A DNA stretch of 64,000 nt from Apostichopus japonicus (GCF_037975245.1 NC_092568.1:36919001-36983000); one strand, 5' to 3'. Counted from the stretch's first letter, positions 43,001 to 53,525 are shown. Made by a program: numbers and translations. Notes: generated by a model from the letters alone, not told the origin.

Positions 43001-43915
43001 TCCTGAGTAACAGTTAGTCCTAGCCTAGGCTACATTTGGACTAAAAGTTATTCAAGAATACGCTTAGTCAATGGTTAAAAATAAGCCTATAGATAAACAG
43101 CATGTTTCACCACGATACGCGTTATATGTGGCAAGTTAAATTGTGTAAATCGAAGACTGTTTGCAATGCTGCACTGTGGTAGGCTGACCAGCAACAATTT
43201 GTAATGTCCTTTGGTTAATTATTAGGCATGGAAGTGCAGAAATTCTTGTACTGAAAATTGATGTTCAAATTTGGTCCTCATGAACGTATCTTCCAATGTG
43301 AAATTATGTCATGGGATGAAGAACAAGTCAATGGTGTAATGACTGGGTAAGACTAGTAGTAGTACGAGAAATCTTTTTCTTACAAAGTGGCTATTCTTAC
43401 GACTAGTTGTAAGAATAATTTCCGACTACGCATGCGCAGTTGCTATTTTCATGACCAGGAGTACTATTTTTACGACGAGGAGTAACAATAATTTGCGGTT
43501 AGGGTTAGGGTAAGGGTTAGGATTGAGGTTTAGGGTTATGTTTAGGGTTAGGGTTACCCCTTCTACATGGCAGTTGCTTTATTTACTTTACTGCACTTGA
43601 ATTTGCCTTTGTCGTAAGAATAGTTTATAAATAATTGTTACGACTCGTCGTAAGAATAGCCACGGCCTTTTTCTTATGCCTACAGTATATACAGTCAAGT
43701 TAGACCTAGATCGGCCTAGGCCAGGTCATTGGAAATAATCTGTATATCAAATAGGTTCAACAACGTATACTAACGGCACGCTCCATACCCTTTTCTTTAT
43801 CTTCTCTATTTCGTCTGCTCCCATCTTGTAACGTTGATTTCAATGTTTGAAATGAATCAAGGAGTTGTGCTTGATTAACATTGGTCGAAGCTGCGGCCTC
43901 GTCAACCTGAGCCAT
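28077..43915 (-). CDS. SELENOL: Selenoprotein L (UxxU thioredoxin-fold protein), whole gene, 7 exons
   Basis: Seven minus-strand exons (43789-43915, 39688-39754, 38949-39048, 36931-37058, 35493-35730, 28552-28683, 28086-28193) have GT/AG borders and join in phase into exactly 300 codons. Exon 5 has two in-frame TGA codons (35658-35660 and 35649-35651, residues 165 and 168) in the context HFS-U-RP-U-QKHM, the U-x-x-U motif of selenoprotein L. The C-terminal half (residues ~142-300) reads as a peroxiredoxin-like AhpC/TSA-type thioredoxin fold: a strand before the motif, then KLVVISFGPPDGVRQW, QIGGDFILDKDG and DRPPVDQLI, blocks typical of the SelL/PRXL2 group. In known SelL the two Sec residues form a diselenide, suggesting a redox role; the substrate is unknown. 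Residues 1-141 carry no domain I recognise. The start ATG has an in-frame TAA nine bases upstream and G at -3 and +4. The end is uncertain: reading through exon 7 gives two more codons and TGA (28077-28079), but that stop overlaps a good donor (AAG|GTGAGT). The SECIS element that Sec insertion needs was not found by eye. No Cys-form frameshift or other stop is seen. Confidence 0.88.
28086..28193 (-). CDS. SELENOL: SelL exon 7 (conserved C-terminal block)
   Basis: 108-nt phase-0 exon after TTTGCAG. It encodes IGGDFILDKDGNFVFVHC and DRPPVDQLIATLK, the family's final conserved block. It may continue two codons to TGA at 28077-28079, or splice at AAG|GTGAGT to a short last exon that I could not identify. 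Confidence 0.85.
28552..28683 (-). CDS. SELENOL: SelL exon 6
   Basis: 132-nt phase-0 exon between TTTTTAG and GTAAAC, encoding IYSSVGLQRSASKSWNM to YHTDDPLQ. This region precedes the conserved GGD block in SelL/PRXL2 proteins. It lies 6.8 kb from exon 5, and the intron between them holds several transposons. Confidence 0.86.
28973..29642. mobile_element. hAT-like non-autonomous element, TSD TAGGTC
   Basis: It begins CAGGGATGTAAGT and ends with the exact reverse complement, ACTTACATCCCTG. The 6-bp TAGGTC flanks both sides (28967-28972 and 29643-29648). An internal direct repeat of about 80 bp (around 29040-29175, containing TACTTACACACTATCG twice) is present. The CAGGGATG end is typical of hAT elements. 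It sits in the SelL intron between exons 5 and 6. Confidence 0.82.
30902..31857 (+). mobile_element. Decayed CR1/L2-like LINE, 3' end, split by a younger element
   Basis: Two blocks (30902-30989 and 31341-31857) read as the C-terminal part of a non-LTR reverse transcriptase: LLVHSLVTSRLDYINSLL in the first, then IQLIQNTNAALITR and HWLPVKYQIQF in the second. The frame is continuous if the 351-bp insert and one duplication are ignored. The end has the GTAAAGCGCTTTAGAGC...AGAGCGCTATATAAAT motif and a (TTA)n tail common to such LINEs in aquatic animals. It is 5'-truncated, lies in SelL intron 6 (between exons 5 and 6) antisense to the gene, and is not functional. Confidence 0.85.
30990..31340. 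mobile_element. Short inverted-repeat element (MITE) nested in the LINE
   Basis: The 351-bp insert is bordered by identical CCTTTAA copies (30983-30989 and 31341-31347). Its ends share the inverted motif TGAAGACTCG (30995-31004 and 31328-31337). Removing the insert and one CCTTTAA restores the host LINE frame. The TTAA core suggests a piggyBac- or Kolobok-like target preference. It has no coding capacity. Confidence 0.82.
33293..33378 (+). repeat. Dispersed repeat shared with 49.73 kb
   Basis: GGGATGCTCCTTTAAGG, GATGATGA, CAGTG.AGGCCT and TGTTAAT blocks occur in the same order here and at 49733-49800. It lies in a SelL intron and its family is unknown. Confidence 0.6.
33815..33990 (+). repeat. 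~20-bp T-rich tandem repeat (TAGTTTGGTATTTTTATTTT)
   Basis: Five to seven imperfect units. They lie in the SelL intron between exons 5 and 6. Confidence 0.85.
35493..35730 (-). CDS. SELENOL: SelL exon 5, with the two Sec (TGA) codons
   Basis: 238-nt exon between TTCCAG and GTGAGT. Apart from the two TGA codons at 35658-35660 and 35649-35651 the frame is open across all 79 codons, and its sequence is family-like on both sides (ILLILLRHFS before, LNCKLVVISFGPPDGV after). A conventional gene finder would break or drop this exon at the TGAs. The plus-strand ORF across 35596-35853 is its antisense shadow. Confidence 0.9.
36931..37058 (-). CDS. SELENOL: SelL exon 4
   Basis: 128-nt exon preceded by a pyrimidine-rich TTTTTTTTCAG and followed by GTAATT. 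It encodes DEWNESLFHC to DVILVDGRTE and leads into the thioredoxin fold. A split Lys codon joins it to exon 5. Confidence 0.82.
37430..37833. mobile_element. hAT-like non-autonomous element, TSD TCTAAG
   Basis: The ends are CAGTGATGTGCCCA and the reverse complement of CAGGGATGTGCCCA (one mismatch), with TCTAAG on each side (37424-37429 and 37834-37839). The right end also contains a GGGCGGTGCCGCCC hairpin. It lies in SelL intron 3 and has no coding capacity. Confidence 0.8.
38949..39048 (-). CDS. SELENOL: SelL exon 3
   Basis: 100-nt exon between TTCCAG and GTAAAG. It encodes a charged, probably helical stretch (KVWTRSAFESLFEKFF, then DPDVRDCFDELLELE). The phase fits both neighbours. Confidence 0.82.
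39688..39754 (-). CDS. SELENOL: SelL exon 2
   Basis: 67-nt exon between TTACAG and GTGAGT, encoding LNDLLGSTGGPLIRAYGTVF and the codons around it. Both borders are good consensus sites, and the phase fits exons 1 and 3. Confidence 0.8.
40470..41095 (+). repeat. Two diverged copies of an intronic repeat
   Basis: CATCACCATCCAATAGATTC and TTTTGCCTCTGCCAAAGAAT near 40493 recur as CAGCACCATCTCATAGATTC and TTTTGCCTCCGCCAAAGAAT near 41049. Nearby DNA (36.0-36.3 and 39.95-40.1 kb) has TGACCTTTGACC-like motifs common in dispersed repeats of marine animals. Confidence 0.55.
43387..43663. mobile_element. MITE carrying internal telomere-like repeats
   Basis: Inverted ends of over 30 bp start GTGGCTATTCTTACGAC on both sides. 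The middle (about 43496-43557) holds TTAGGG repeats and variants. No clear target duplication was found. It lies just inside intron 1 of SelL. Confidence 0.72.
43496..43557 (+). repeat. Interstitial telomere-like TTAGGG repeats
   Basis: About 60 bp of TTAGGG units with degenerate ones between (GGTAAGGG, GGATTGAGG, TTATG). Because it lies inside an inverted-repeat element, it more likely travelled with the element than marks a former chromosome end. Confidence 0.8.
43789..43915 (-). CDS. SELENOL: SelL exon 1 (start codon)
   Basis: Encodes residues 1-42 plus one base of codon 43, starting MAQVDEAAASTN and ending REDKEK. The upstream in-frame stop fixes this as the first possible Met. The donor AAGG|GTATGG is chosen over AAG|GTATGG because only it matches the phase of exon 2 and gives an Asp codon across the junction. 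An undetected small exon in the 4-kb intron 1 cannot be excluded. Confidence 0.78.
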
Positions 43916-44012
43916 TTCAATTTATGACCGGGCTGAAGCTGGCCAACAGATCTCTGACAGATCGCTGAAAAATTAACACCGACTACCTCGAATACAGTAG
44001 GGTATTGAATTC
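43916..44012. promoter_or_regulatory. Possible bidirectional promoter between SelL and a divergent ORF
   Basis: A 97-bp gap separates the SelL start codon (minus) from the ATG of a plus-strand ORF at 44013. No TATA box is evident. The bidirectional role is inferred only from this head-to-head layout and depends on the small ORF being real. Confidence 0.3.
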
Positions 44013-44210
44013 ATGCAGGTTGCACAGATAATTGAGCATTCCAAGGAAGCAAAGGAAGGTATCTCGAAAAAAACGTCGTCGCTAAAGTTCAACACTGTAG
44101 TCGCGGAGCTTGGCTGTTTGGGTCAAAGGCTGACCGCAAATTGTGTGAAATATGCGAAAAATGTTGTTAACAGCACAAACGTTACCATGCGAAGTGAGAT
44201 GCTTTTGTGA
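44013..44210 (+). CDS. Small ORF of 65 residues, divergent from SelL; unrecognised
   Basis: Starts 97 bp from the SelL start on the opposite strand. The product begins MQVAQIIEHSKEAKEG, is basic and mostly helical in composition, and contains two cysteines eight residues apart (GCLGQRLTANC), loosely like small twin-cysteine mitochondrial proteins but without their full pattern. It could be a complete small protein, a first exon, or chance. The location beside an active-looking start and the balanced composition are the only support. Confidence 0.3.
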   Translation: MQVAQIIEHSKEAKEGISKKTSSLKFNTVVAELGCLGQRLTANCVKYAKNVVNSTNVTMRSEMLL

Positions 44211-44603
44211 ACGAAGGGACAGGGGAAATAGACAGAATTGGCGAAGTTTTTTAGTCTGTTAATGTTAAGGAACTAAATGAAGGCACAAACTGTACCTCAT
44301 TCTTAAGGCTCAATTACTCAATTGACAAGTGAAGTTTTTATTGATGTTATATATTCTTTGTCTGTTTGCACGTAGGAGATCGGAAAATAAACTCCTAGGT
44401 TAAACGTATCACAAAAAAATTAGATTAGTGTACCCGAGAGGTTAAACTTCGGAAAATAACCCTAAACTAACCTGCTTTATTGATTTTGGGGAGATTTTGT
44501 GAGTCATCACCATTCTTTTTTATGCTTGGATATTAAAGAGGATGAAATAAACTACTGATGGTCTTAAAAATCATGAGGATTGAATGTGATTTAAGGTATT
44601 TTA

Positions 44604-46316
44604 TAAAATCGCAATGCAAAAATATTACACTACAGAGCGAAAACAGGTAATTTGACAACCCCAATGTTTTGCTAAATATAACCCCGTGATAATTTTTGTG
44701 CCATCAAATGACCACCATCAATATATGCAGAGGACATTATTCTTTCATTTTCATAACGTTTCATGACAATCGAAGGGGGTCTACTCTCAGCAGCAGGCGG
44801 ATTCCGGCAGTGCCCTCATCGGTTCAATGCAAAATACTACACTAAAGAGCGATAAAAGCAAAAATGACAACCCCATTAATTGCTCAATTTCACCCCGTGA
44901 TAATTTTTGTGCCATCAAATGACTATCATAAATGAATGGAGGGGACACTATTCTTTCATTTTTCATGACTTTTCATGACAATCGAAGTGGATCTACTATC
45001 AGCAGCAGGCGGATTCCGGCAGCGCCCTCATCGGCTCAATGCAAAAATGCTACACTAATGAGCGAAAACTGTAAAACTGACAACCCCAATTATTTGCTCA
45101 ATTTACTACCGTGATAATTTTTGTGCCATCAAATAACCACCTTAAATGAATGAAAGGGACATTATTCTTTCATGTTTATGACATTTTATGACAATCGAAT
45201 TCGGTCTACTATCAGCAGCAGGCGGATTCCGGCAGCGCCCTCATAAGCTCAATGCAAAAATGATACACTAAACAGCGAAAACAGCCAAAATGACAACCCT
45301 AATTAATTGCTCAATTTAACCCGGCCCGTGATAATTTTTGTGCCATCAAATAACCACCTTAAATGAATGTAAGAGACATTATTCTTTCATGTCCATGACA
45401 TTTTATGACAATCAAAGTGGGTCTACTATCAGCAGCAGGCGGATTCCGGCAGCGCCCTCATCGGTTCAATGCAAATTACTACACTAAAGAGCGAAAACAG
45501 CAAAACTGACAACCCCAATTATTTGCTCAATTAAACCCCGTGATAATTTTTGTGCCATCAAATAACCACCTTAAATGAATGTAAGAGACATTATTCTTTC
45601 ATGTTCATGACATTTTATGACAATCAAAGTGGGTCTACTATCAGCAGCAGGCGGATTCCGGCAGCGCCCTCATCGACTCAATGCAAAAATACTACACTAA
45701 AGAGCGAAAACAGCAAAACTGACAACCCCAATTAATTGCTCAATTTAACCCGGCCCGTGATAATTTTTGTGCCATCAAATAACCACCTTAAATGAATGTA
45801 AGCGACATTATTCTTTTATGTTCATGACATTTTATGACAATCGAAGTGGGTCTACTATCAGCAGCAGGCGGATTCCGGCAGCGCCCTCATCGGTTCAATG
45901 CAAAAATACTACACTAAAGAGCGAAAACAGCAATAATGGCAACCCCAATTAATTGCTCAATTTAACCCGGCCAGTGATAATTTTTGTGCCATCAAATGAC
46001 CACCATGAAAGAATACAAGAGACACAATTCTTTCTTTTTCATGACGTTTCATCACAATAGAAGTGTGTCTTCTATCAGCAGCAGGCGGATTCCGGCAGCG
46101 CCCTCATCGGCTCAATGCAAAAATTCTACACTAAACAACTAAAACAGCAAAAATGACAGCCCCAATTAATTGCTCAATTAAACCCCGTGATAATTTTTGT
46201 GCCATCAAATGACCACCATCAATATATGCAGAGGACATTATTCTTTCAATTTCATGACATTTCATGACAATCGAAGTGGGTCTACCATCAGCAGCAGGCG
46301 GATTCCGGCAGCGCCC
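44604..46316 (+). repeat. Satellite-like array, 8 copies of a ~212-217 bp unit
   Basis: The landmark CAGCAGGCGGATTCCGGCAG recurs at 44791, 45003, 45216, 45433, 45645, 45862, 46079 and 46292. Unit lengths alternate between about 212 and 217 bp, partly from presence or absence of a GGCC insertion before GTGATAATTTTTGTGCC. The last copy stops abruptly inside the GC-rich block at 46316. Short ORFs within it are repeat shadows. Confidence 0.92.
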
Positions 46317-46666
46317 AAAATATAATATAAGTGAGTGGTATAGAAATGCTTTTTTTTCTAGCTATTCGGTTTTCAAAACTATTCAGCTTTGAAATATGCA
46401 AAATATCTGGTTCTGACCAGATCATAACGTTGTGTCATTGGGCAAGGCAAAATCTCCATTGCCTCTCTTCACCCAGGTATATAAATGGGGACTTGCGAGG
46501 TAACTTGTTAATACAGTTGCGTGCGCCGGTTTGTGGCTGAACCCATATGTACTGTGGGAACTTCTCCGAGGTGACAAGTAGATAGGTGGTGTGACGAGTT
46601 ACCAGTGACCAGGGCTTAAGTTGTTACGTCGTGTGACGGGGCCTTGGCCTTGAACAAGACTGTTAA

Positions 46667-47070
46667 GGCCCGGTCACACTACAGCGATATTTTATCGGAA
46701 TACGGTCCGATTTTTCCGATTTTAGGCCGAAGAGTGAGGTTTGTGGCAGTGAATGTAATGAATGCAGTGGAATATTCGAATACCTACTCCAAAACTGAGG
46801 GGTTCTGGAACGGACTACATTCTGAAGTGACGTCACATCGAAAAACGATAAAAATCGGAAGAGAAATCGGATAGCTATCCGATAAAAGGAAACAGAGTCA
46901 ATATCAAAAGTTAGGAGAGGGCTATTCCACATCGGAATGGCTCAACAGATAGCAAATCAGGTCCTTTATCACTGTGGCTAGAAGACCCGAACGAAAAACA
47001 GGCTGTTTCGATTCCTCCGGGAAAATCGGATAGTATTCCGATAAAAAATCGGTATAGTGTGACCGGGCCT
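46667..47070. mobile_element. MITE with ~50-bp inverted ends and TTAA flanks
   Basis: Both ends read GGCCCGGTCACACTA and then keep matching inward for about 50 bp (ATCGGAATAC and TCCGATTTT blocks), with TTAA or TTTAA outside (46663-46666; 47071-47074). The 404-bp body has no real gene. The TTAA target again suggests piggyBac- or Kolobok-type mobilisation. Confidence 0.82.
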
Positions 47071-47561
47071 TTAACCTTTAACTTTAATTTGGCAGTGATG
47101 ACGTCGGCTCCTGTATGCAGGCCAAAATAATCAGTACTTTTCACTGATGAGGAATGAAATCCCTGTTTAACATTGCCGAAATGAATGAAGAAGAATAATT
47201 TGCATAAACAAGAATGTAGCTATGTTACTTATGGAAAGGGACACTTCTTAGGTCATTTAGTTTACAGAAATTGGGTGTTTGGATTCTGGGATTGGAGGGG
47301 GGGGGGATTCGTGAGGATGGGTCAGTAGGTATACAAATTACACACAAACATACGTATAATGACCACACAATCATAAGCAAGAGTTGCAATGTGTAAACGC
47401 TATACTGTTGCTAACGTCTTCAGATTTGCGAGAGAGAGAGAGAGGGGGGGGGGGGTGTCTGGGGGAGGGGAATGGCGGTGTATAGAAATAATATATGATG
47501 AAGAATGGAAAAAGACCGCGCTACTTTCCCGCTGTGCAAGCCATGCATTAATCAGTTCATT

Positions 47562-47562
47562 T

Positions 47563-47638
<76 letters not shown>
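47562..47638. repeat. TA dinucleotide array
   Basis: About 38 uninterrupted TA repeats. Similar shorter runs occur at 7687-7710, 13132-13164 and 47948-47970. Confidence 0.95.
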
Positions 47639-47939
47639 TATATCCTAAAAGCCAACATTTAACAATCGCTATATGATCTCACTATAAAAGCCTCAATTGA
47701 AAAGCGACACTTCCTGCGTCATCACCTTTCAGTGACCTTATACTGCCAAAAATAATGCATCCTTGTATCTAATGTTAAAAATAATCACTAATAACAAAGA
47801 ATGCGCTAATCAGTGTATCAATTGGATTTTAAACTGCCTGGCGAAATATAAAGTATAATCATAAACACCAGAGGGAAACTAATTAAAAAAAAAGAAAGGA
47901 AGAAGGTGTATCTGATATAATAAGAAAAGAACTGTATGT

Positions 47940-47944
<5 letters not shown>

Positions 47945-47970
<26 letters not shown>

Positions 47971-48084
47971 AATGAAAATCGTAATGAGTTGGAAAATCAA
48001 GAACAGTGAAAAAACTTTCAGCCTCCACCGGGATTCGAATCACGGGCCTGTATGCGGACACCCTAACCACTAGGCTATGGACGC
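47945..48084 (-). mobile_element. tRNA-derived SINE
   Basis: The tRNA-like head (48084 down to 48018) has an A box TAGCCTAGTGG and a B box GATTCGAATCCC, and GCGTCCA can pair with TGGAGGC at six of seven positions. The anticodon arm is poor. A ~65-bp unrelated tail and a TA repeat follow. These point to a SINE rather than a working tRNA gene. Confidence 0.7.
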
Positions 48085-48211
48085 TGATTGTATGTCCAGA
48101 GCTTCGAAACCGGTAAGGAAGGTCGTAATTCCACTGTAGGTGTTTGTCACCTGTATCGAACAATACTAGTTCTGTTTTTGGTGAAATATTTTGCCTTACT
48201 CTAGAGAAAAA

Positions 48212-48312
48212 CAATATATATATATATAGGCTATATATATATAGGCTATATATATATAGGCTATATATATATAGGCTATATATATATAGGCTATATATAT
48301 ATATATATATTT
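48212..48312. repeat. 15-bp repeat TATATATATAGGCTA
   Basis: GGC recurs every 15 bp (around 48229, 48244, 48259 and on) within a TA run, about five copies. Confidence 0.9.
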
Positions 48313-49732
48313 AAAAATAATAAAAAGTAAGATTTAGCAACAGCTGGGTACTTTACTACTCTACTCGGTTTAATTTCACGATTCTTTTTTTATCGCAGAG
48401 TACGCTTGTGTAATACAATAACAGAGATATATCAATCATATACATGCATGCAACAAAGCAAAGATTAATGAAAGAATAGGATGATAAGAGAAGGGTGAAA
48501 AGAGGCAGAGTCGTCAGTGTGTTTATTTATGAATCTTTTTAGCAATCAATAAACGATGTTTAATAGAGATTCAAAATGATGCATGAGTGATTGCTAAAAC
48601 TTATTAAAAATATGATATCCGATCACTCATCCGTTGACAATATAACCGTTATATCATTAAAGATATAGATCAGGGTAAAGACAAAATCACACCTGCATAT
48701 ATCACACTGAGTGTGAAATGAAAAGCTGTATTTTGAGCATATATATGGTTAAGTTAAATTTTGTTAGATTCTGACCAAGTCTCAGTTTAGTTGCACATAA
48801 TTTGTTACCCCATAATATCTCACTAAGTAATCGGTATGGTTGTCACGTCACCGCTGAATCATTGTGTAATCATTGTGTAATCAATTCAAAGCTTTGCCAA
48901 AGATAGAATCATTTTGCATTTAAGTCACCTTACATTAAACAAAGTTTTCTCAAAGTAGAGGGCGAAGTCTTAGACACCTCCCCCAGGACAGCATTCCCGG
49001 CACGGGGTGACAATAGGAAGAATCCGCCACGGGTGCCAGCTATTCTAGATACGCCACTGGATTTACCATATTGTTATAGATATAGTTTCTTTTCTTGTTC
49101 CTTTATACTCTTGTTGGCTATAACTTGGAGTATTCCTATTCATTGGAGTCAAAAGGTTACCGACCTACAACAGGCTCATTTTTTTCCGTTGACACAATGG
49201 ATGTAAACGTAATCATGCAAGGTATAACGGCCATGGCACCATTTCTTTTCTATTTACCCGTTGTGATACATCTGGTATCAATGAAGGCGTTAACGTTGGT
49301 CAAGACGATAATGAAATGAGGACCAGAAAGGGGGAGGGGGTGACTGACCAGTCGGCCAATCGGAGATGGGCACACAGCAATGGGGGGGGGGTGGTGGGGG
49401 GGGGGGGGTGGGGAGGTTATTAGCCGCCAAATCAAATCCGATATTCAGTAAGTGTAGTACAATATTTGTTCCATAGTTCTATCTATGCGTGTTGTTATCA
49501 CTAAGAGAGTAAACGAAAGAAATAAAACGTCTACAAGCTTTTAATGCATAAAAGAATATATATTTTTTAGCTTCACTCACATCCAAGCAGGTTTGGTTAT
49601 TATTTAAGGATGAATTTAGTCTTAATACGTCATATTGACTGTCCAAGAAATAGGAATGAGTTGAGTGTCGGTAATGTTTCTGTATATAGTCTGGTTTGCG
49701 AGTTATTAATCTTTAAAGTATGCTCAAGTCCT

Positions 49733-49800
49733 GGAATGCTCCTTTAAGGATAATTCGATGATGACGTCAGTTCCTCAGTGTAGGCCTAAATGTTAATCCA
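49733..49800 (+). repeat. Dispersed repeat shared with 33.3 kb
   Basis: Second copy of the family described at 33293-33378, including GGAATGCTCCTTTAAGG and GTGTAGGCCTAAATGTTAAT. Confidence 0.6.
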
Positions 49801-49807
49801 TTGTTTA

Positions 49808-50150
49808 ACAAGAGCACAACGGGCACTATGGTTCCTTGCTTAAATGGAATATTAAAGTGTTGTAATACATGAACCAGCTATTAACCAACAACTGTATTCC
49901 ATGTTTGGTTACAATCCGATTTAAGGTTGTGTAGTTACTGGAATTTTAATATTTTGGCCTCTCTCCAAACAAGAGCTCAAAGGGCACAATGGTTCCTTGC
50001 TTAGTGGAATATTAAAGCGTTGTATGTCCTCACCTAATATCATAATATTTATGCCCACGTGTACCATGTATTAACCAAACACTGTATTCCATATTTGGGT
50101 ACAATCTGATTTAAGTTTTTGGCGTTATTGGAATTTGAAATTTTGTCCCC
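49808..50150 (+). repeat. Tandem duplication, ~161-bp unit, plus partial third copy
   Basis: AACAAGAGC...GGGCAC.ATGGTTCCTTGCTT starts at about 49808 and 49969. Each copy continues with ATTAACCAA...CTGTATTCCAT and GGAATTT. A fragment with ACCAGCTATTAACCAACA recurs at about 50391. Confidence 0.72.
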
Positions 50151-51984
50151 TCCCAAATACTTTGGCTCAATAAAATTTGCGTCTAAATGGCCCCAAAAAT
50201 AGTTGACCCAAATAATGTGGCTAAAAGACATTGCCCCCTCCCGCAATATTGAATCCCAAACACTGTGGACCCCAAAATATTGGGCCCCACAAATTCGTGC
50301 CGGAATGCATTTGAGGTGTAAATAAAACATTTGGGCCCACTCAGCCCAAATATGGGCTCAGGAGTTTTTGGGGCCCAGATGGCCTGCATGTACCAGCTAT
50401 TAACCAACAAAGGTCTCAAGTTATTACAATGTAATTTTTTTACGTTTGACTCCATAACCTCATTAATTTTCATAAGGTCAGTGCTAAAAACGATAGGGCA
50501 CACCTCACTATAATACATCCACAGATATCCAACACTACGTACGTTGTTGAGTTATCGTGAATCAAAGCAAGTGTTACAGACGCACACACACACGCCAACC
50601 TGACTGCATAGGTTCCTTTGCTTCCAGCAAGAAACCAAAAATGGCAAATAACTCAACCAAAATATTGTTCCTGTAACTTCATATGAACAGCAGAGCACCA
50701 TTGGTCGACATTCAACACTATTTGTCACTGATAAACTGTTAATGTTAATTTAAACAAATATTTCAGGCTATAGATCTTGTTTTCCTATTGAGTTTTGTGT
50801 TGCATCTGAGAAACTGAACTAAGGGATAGTGTGTTAAACTATGTAGTCCAGCCGCTTTACTTGATAGGCCTCGGATGTACTGAAGGTTGTTTCTCAAATA
50901 TTAAAAGTTGTAACGAAGTACATCCTGCGGTGATAACAGAACTGTTTAGCGGTCTATATACCAAAATTAATTTGGTGCTCTCAGTCAACCTTCAAGTTCT
51001 TTTCTGATGTTCGTGCACGCCATTGAATATTATGTCTCTTCATAATGATCTCGTTAATGACTGTAAAAATGATAGTTGGAAATTTAGAACCAGTGGGCCT
51101 TATACATTTTTACAATAAAGTTGCATTCAGAACTTGGGATTAATCTAGTCACTTTGTCCTGGGAGAGGATGCGAGGAGGGGATGGGGCTATGGGCAGTGT
51201 CGTAACTAGGCCAGTGCAGCTGGTGTGGACTCATTTTGCAAGGGCCCTTTGGTATGACCGATAACCGCCTGAAGATAAGTGTTTAAAATCAGACTATTTA
51301 TTTGTTTTCTTAAGCAATGTTCAGTTCGTTAAGTTCTCTCACGATAACCATCAAATTACGAATTCAAACCAAAACCTGTCCTCAACAGAGAAAGCCTAAA
51401 AGTGTCATATCTAGATGTCAAGAGGTGACAAGTTTAGAAAGTTCTCAGCCAAAACCCAAACCATGAGTGGGCTTACTAGGTGAATGCAGACTCTCCTCTG
51501 TTGGCCCATTTCTATTGCTGCACCAAGGGTAGACTGCTCCCTGCAGCTCCACTGGTAGGACTGGGCCAGGGAGTAGGGGGGAGGAGAAGCGGGGGGGGGG
51601 GGTTGATTGCATGTCACCTGTTTATATCTGGTTATGCTTCTGGTCGAGTTGGCATATAGTACAGAGTTGTAATGAGACACCTCATCCTAAGTACAAGTAA
51701 TTATCAGAGATTTTCCTGGCACCAGTTTAATCATAGACTCAAGTCACTGTGTTAGTTCTATGGGAAATTGTTTTACAATCTTCTTGGATTCGCTAACTAC
51801 CTGACTGTTTTGTGACTTAAGTGTGGCTGTTTACAACACTGGCGTAATTACCGCAGCACTCTGCCCCTGATGATGACTCCCGGAAATGGATGGAACGAGT
51901 GACCAAAGAACATAGAGAGAATTAGTGTTGATAATTATCACGCTATGTTTATTCGATGAATCTTGCACTAATTAACAAATAGAT

Positions 51985-52134
<150 letters not shown>

Positions 52135-52309
52135 CCAGTAAGGATTATAATATCTTAAATGAAAAAAATGCTGCACAGTGAAACATTAACCAACTGCTTT
52201 AAAGCCTGGACTGTAGATACAGCAAACTGATGGACAATATAGTGAAGATATATATGCTGCAGATGTGACCATTAAACCAACAATGAAACAATACGGTGAA
52301 TTCTCATTC

Positions 52310-53260
52310 TAAACAAACAAATGTATTATCACTAGTCTTATATCCTTTACATAACCCAACCGATGTAATCAGTTTAACAACTTCACATAATCATTACCCA
52401 ACTGATTTAATCATAAACTGTTTACCTATCTTACATAATCACCATTATCATATACATGTAATCATACACTGTTTACCCCTTTCGTAATCATCCTTACCAA
52501 ACTGATGTAATCATAAACTGTTTACCTCTATTCTGTAATCATCCTTACCCAACTGATGTAATCATAAACTGTTTACCAATCCTATGTAATCATCTTTATC
52601 AAACTGATGCTACCATAAACTGTTTACCTCCCTTCGGTAAGCATCCTTACCAAGCTGATGTAATCATAAACTGTTTACCAATCTCATGCAATCATCCTTA
52701 CCAAACTGATGTAATCATAAACTGTTTACCTCCTTTCTGTATAATCATCGTTACCAAACTGATGTAAACATAAACTGTTTTCCAATCTTATGTAATCATC
52801 CTTACCAAACTGATGTAATCATAAACTGTTTACCTTCTTTCTGTATAATCATCCTTACCAAACTGATGTAATCATAAACTGTTTACCAATCTTATGTAAT
52901 CATCTTTACCAAACTGATGTAATCATAAACTGTTTACCTCCTTTCTGTATAATCATCGTTACCAAACTGATGTAATCATAAACTTTTTACCAATCTTTTG
53001 TAATCATCCTTACCAAACTGATGTAAACATAAACTGTTTACCAATCTTATGTAATCATCCTTACTAAACTGATATAATCATAAACTGTTTACCAATCTTA
53101 TGTAATCATCCTTACCAATCAGATGTTATCATACACAGTTTACCAATCTTACATAATCACCATTATCATAGACATGTAATCATACAGTGTCTAGCTCCCT
53201 TCGTTATCATTATTACCAAACTAATGTAATCATACACAGTTTACCAATCTTATGAAGTAC
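52310..53260 (+). repeat. 51-bp minisatellite, about 18 copies
   Basis: The unit contains CTGATGTAATCATAAACTG and TTTACC, with a spacing of 51 bp between successive CTGATG landmarks (52501, 52552, 52603, 52654). Outer copies are diverged. Confidence 0.9.
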
Positions 53261-53525
53261 CTAAAGAAGCCCTAATAATCATTGCCTGCTTACCGTGTTT
53301 ACACAAATTAACTTTGAACTATTCTCAACATCACCTAAACGGATGGTTACCATAAATTCATTTTCATTGAGCTAATCTCAACATGACCTAAACCGATGGT
53401 TACAATGAATGCATTATCATTCCTACCCATCCAGTTTGACTATTTCACAATTAATAGGTTACTTCTCAATGGGGTTCTCCAGCCATCCCCATGAGCCAAC
53501 AGAGGGTGCTGTCACAAGATCTTAC

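Noticed and set aside
44932-45952. Three near-identical 60-residue ORFs
   Set aside because: They recur once per satellite unit and are explained by the repeat.
46644-46932. Overlapping short ORFs on both strands
   Set aside because: They lie inside the inverted ends of a MITE.
48018-48084. Functional tRNA gene
   Set aside because: Pol III boxes and a good acceptor pairing are present, but the anticodon arm is weak and a SINE-like tail with a TA repeat follows.
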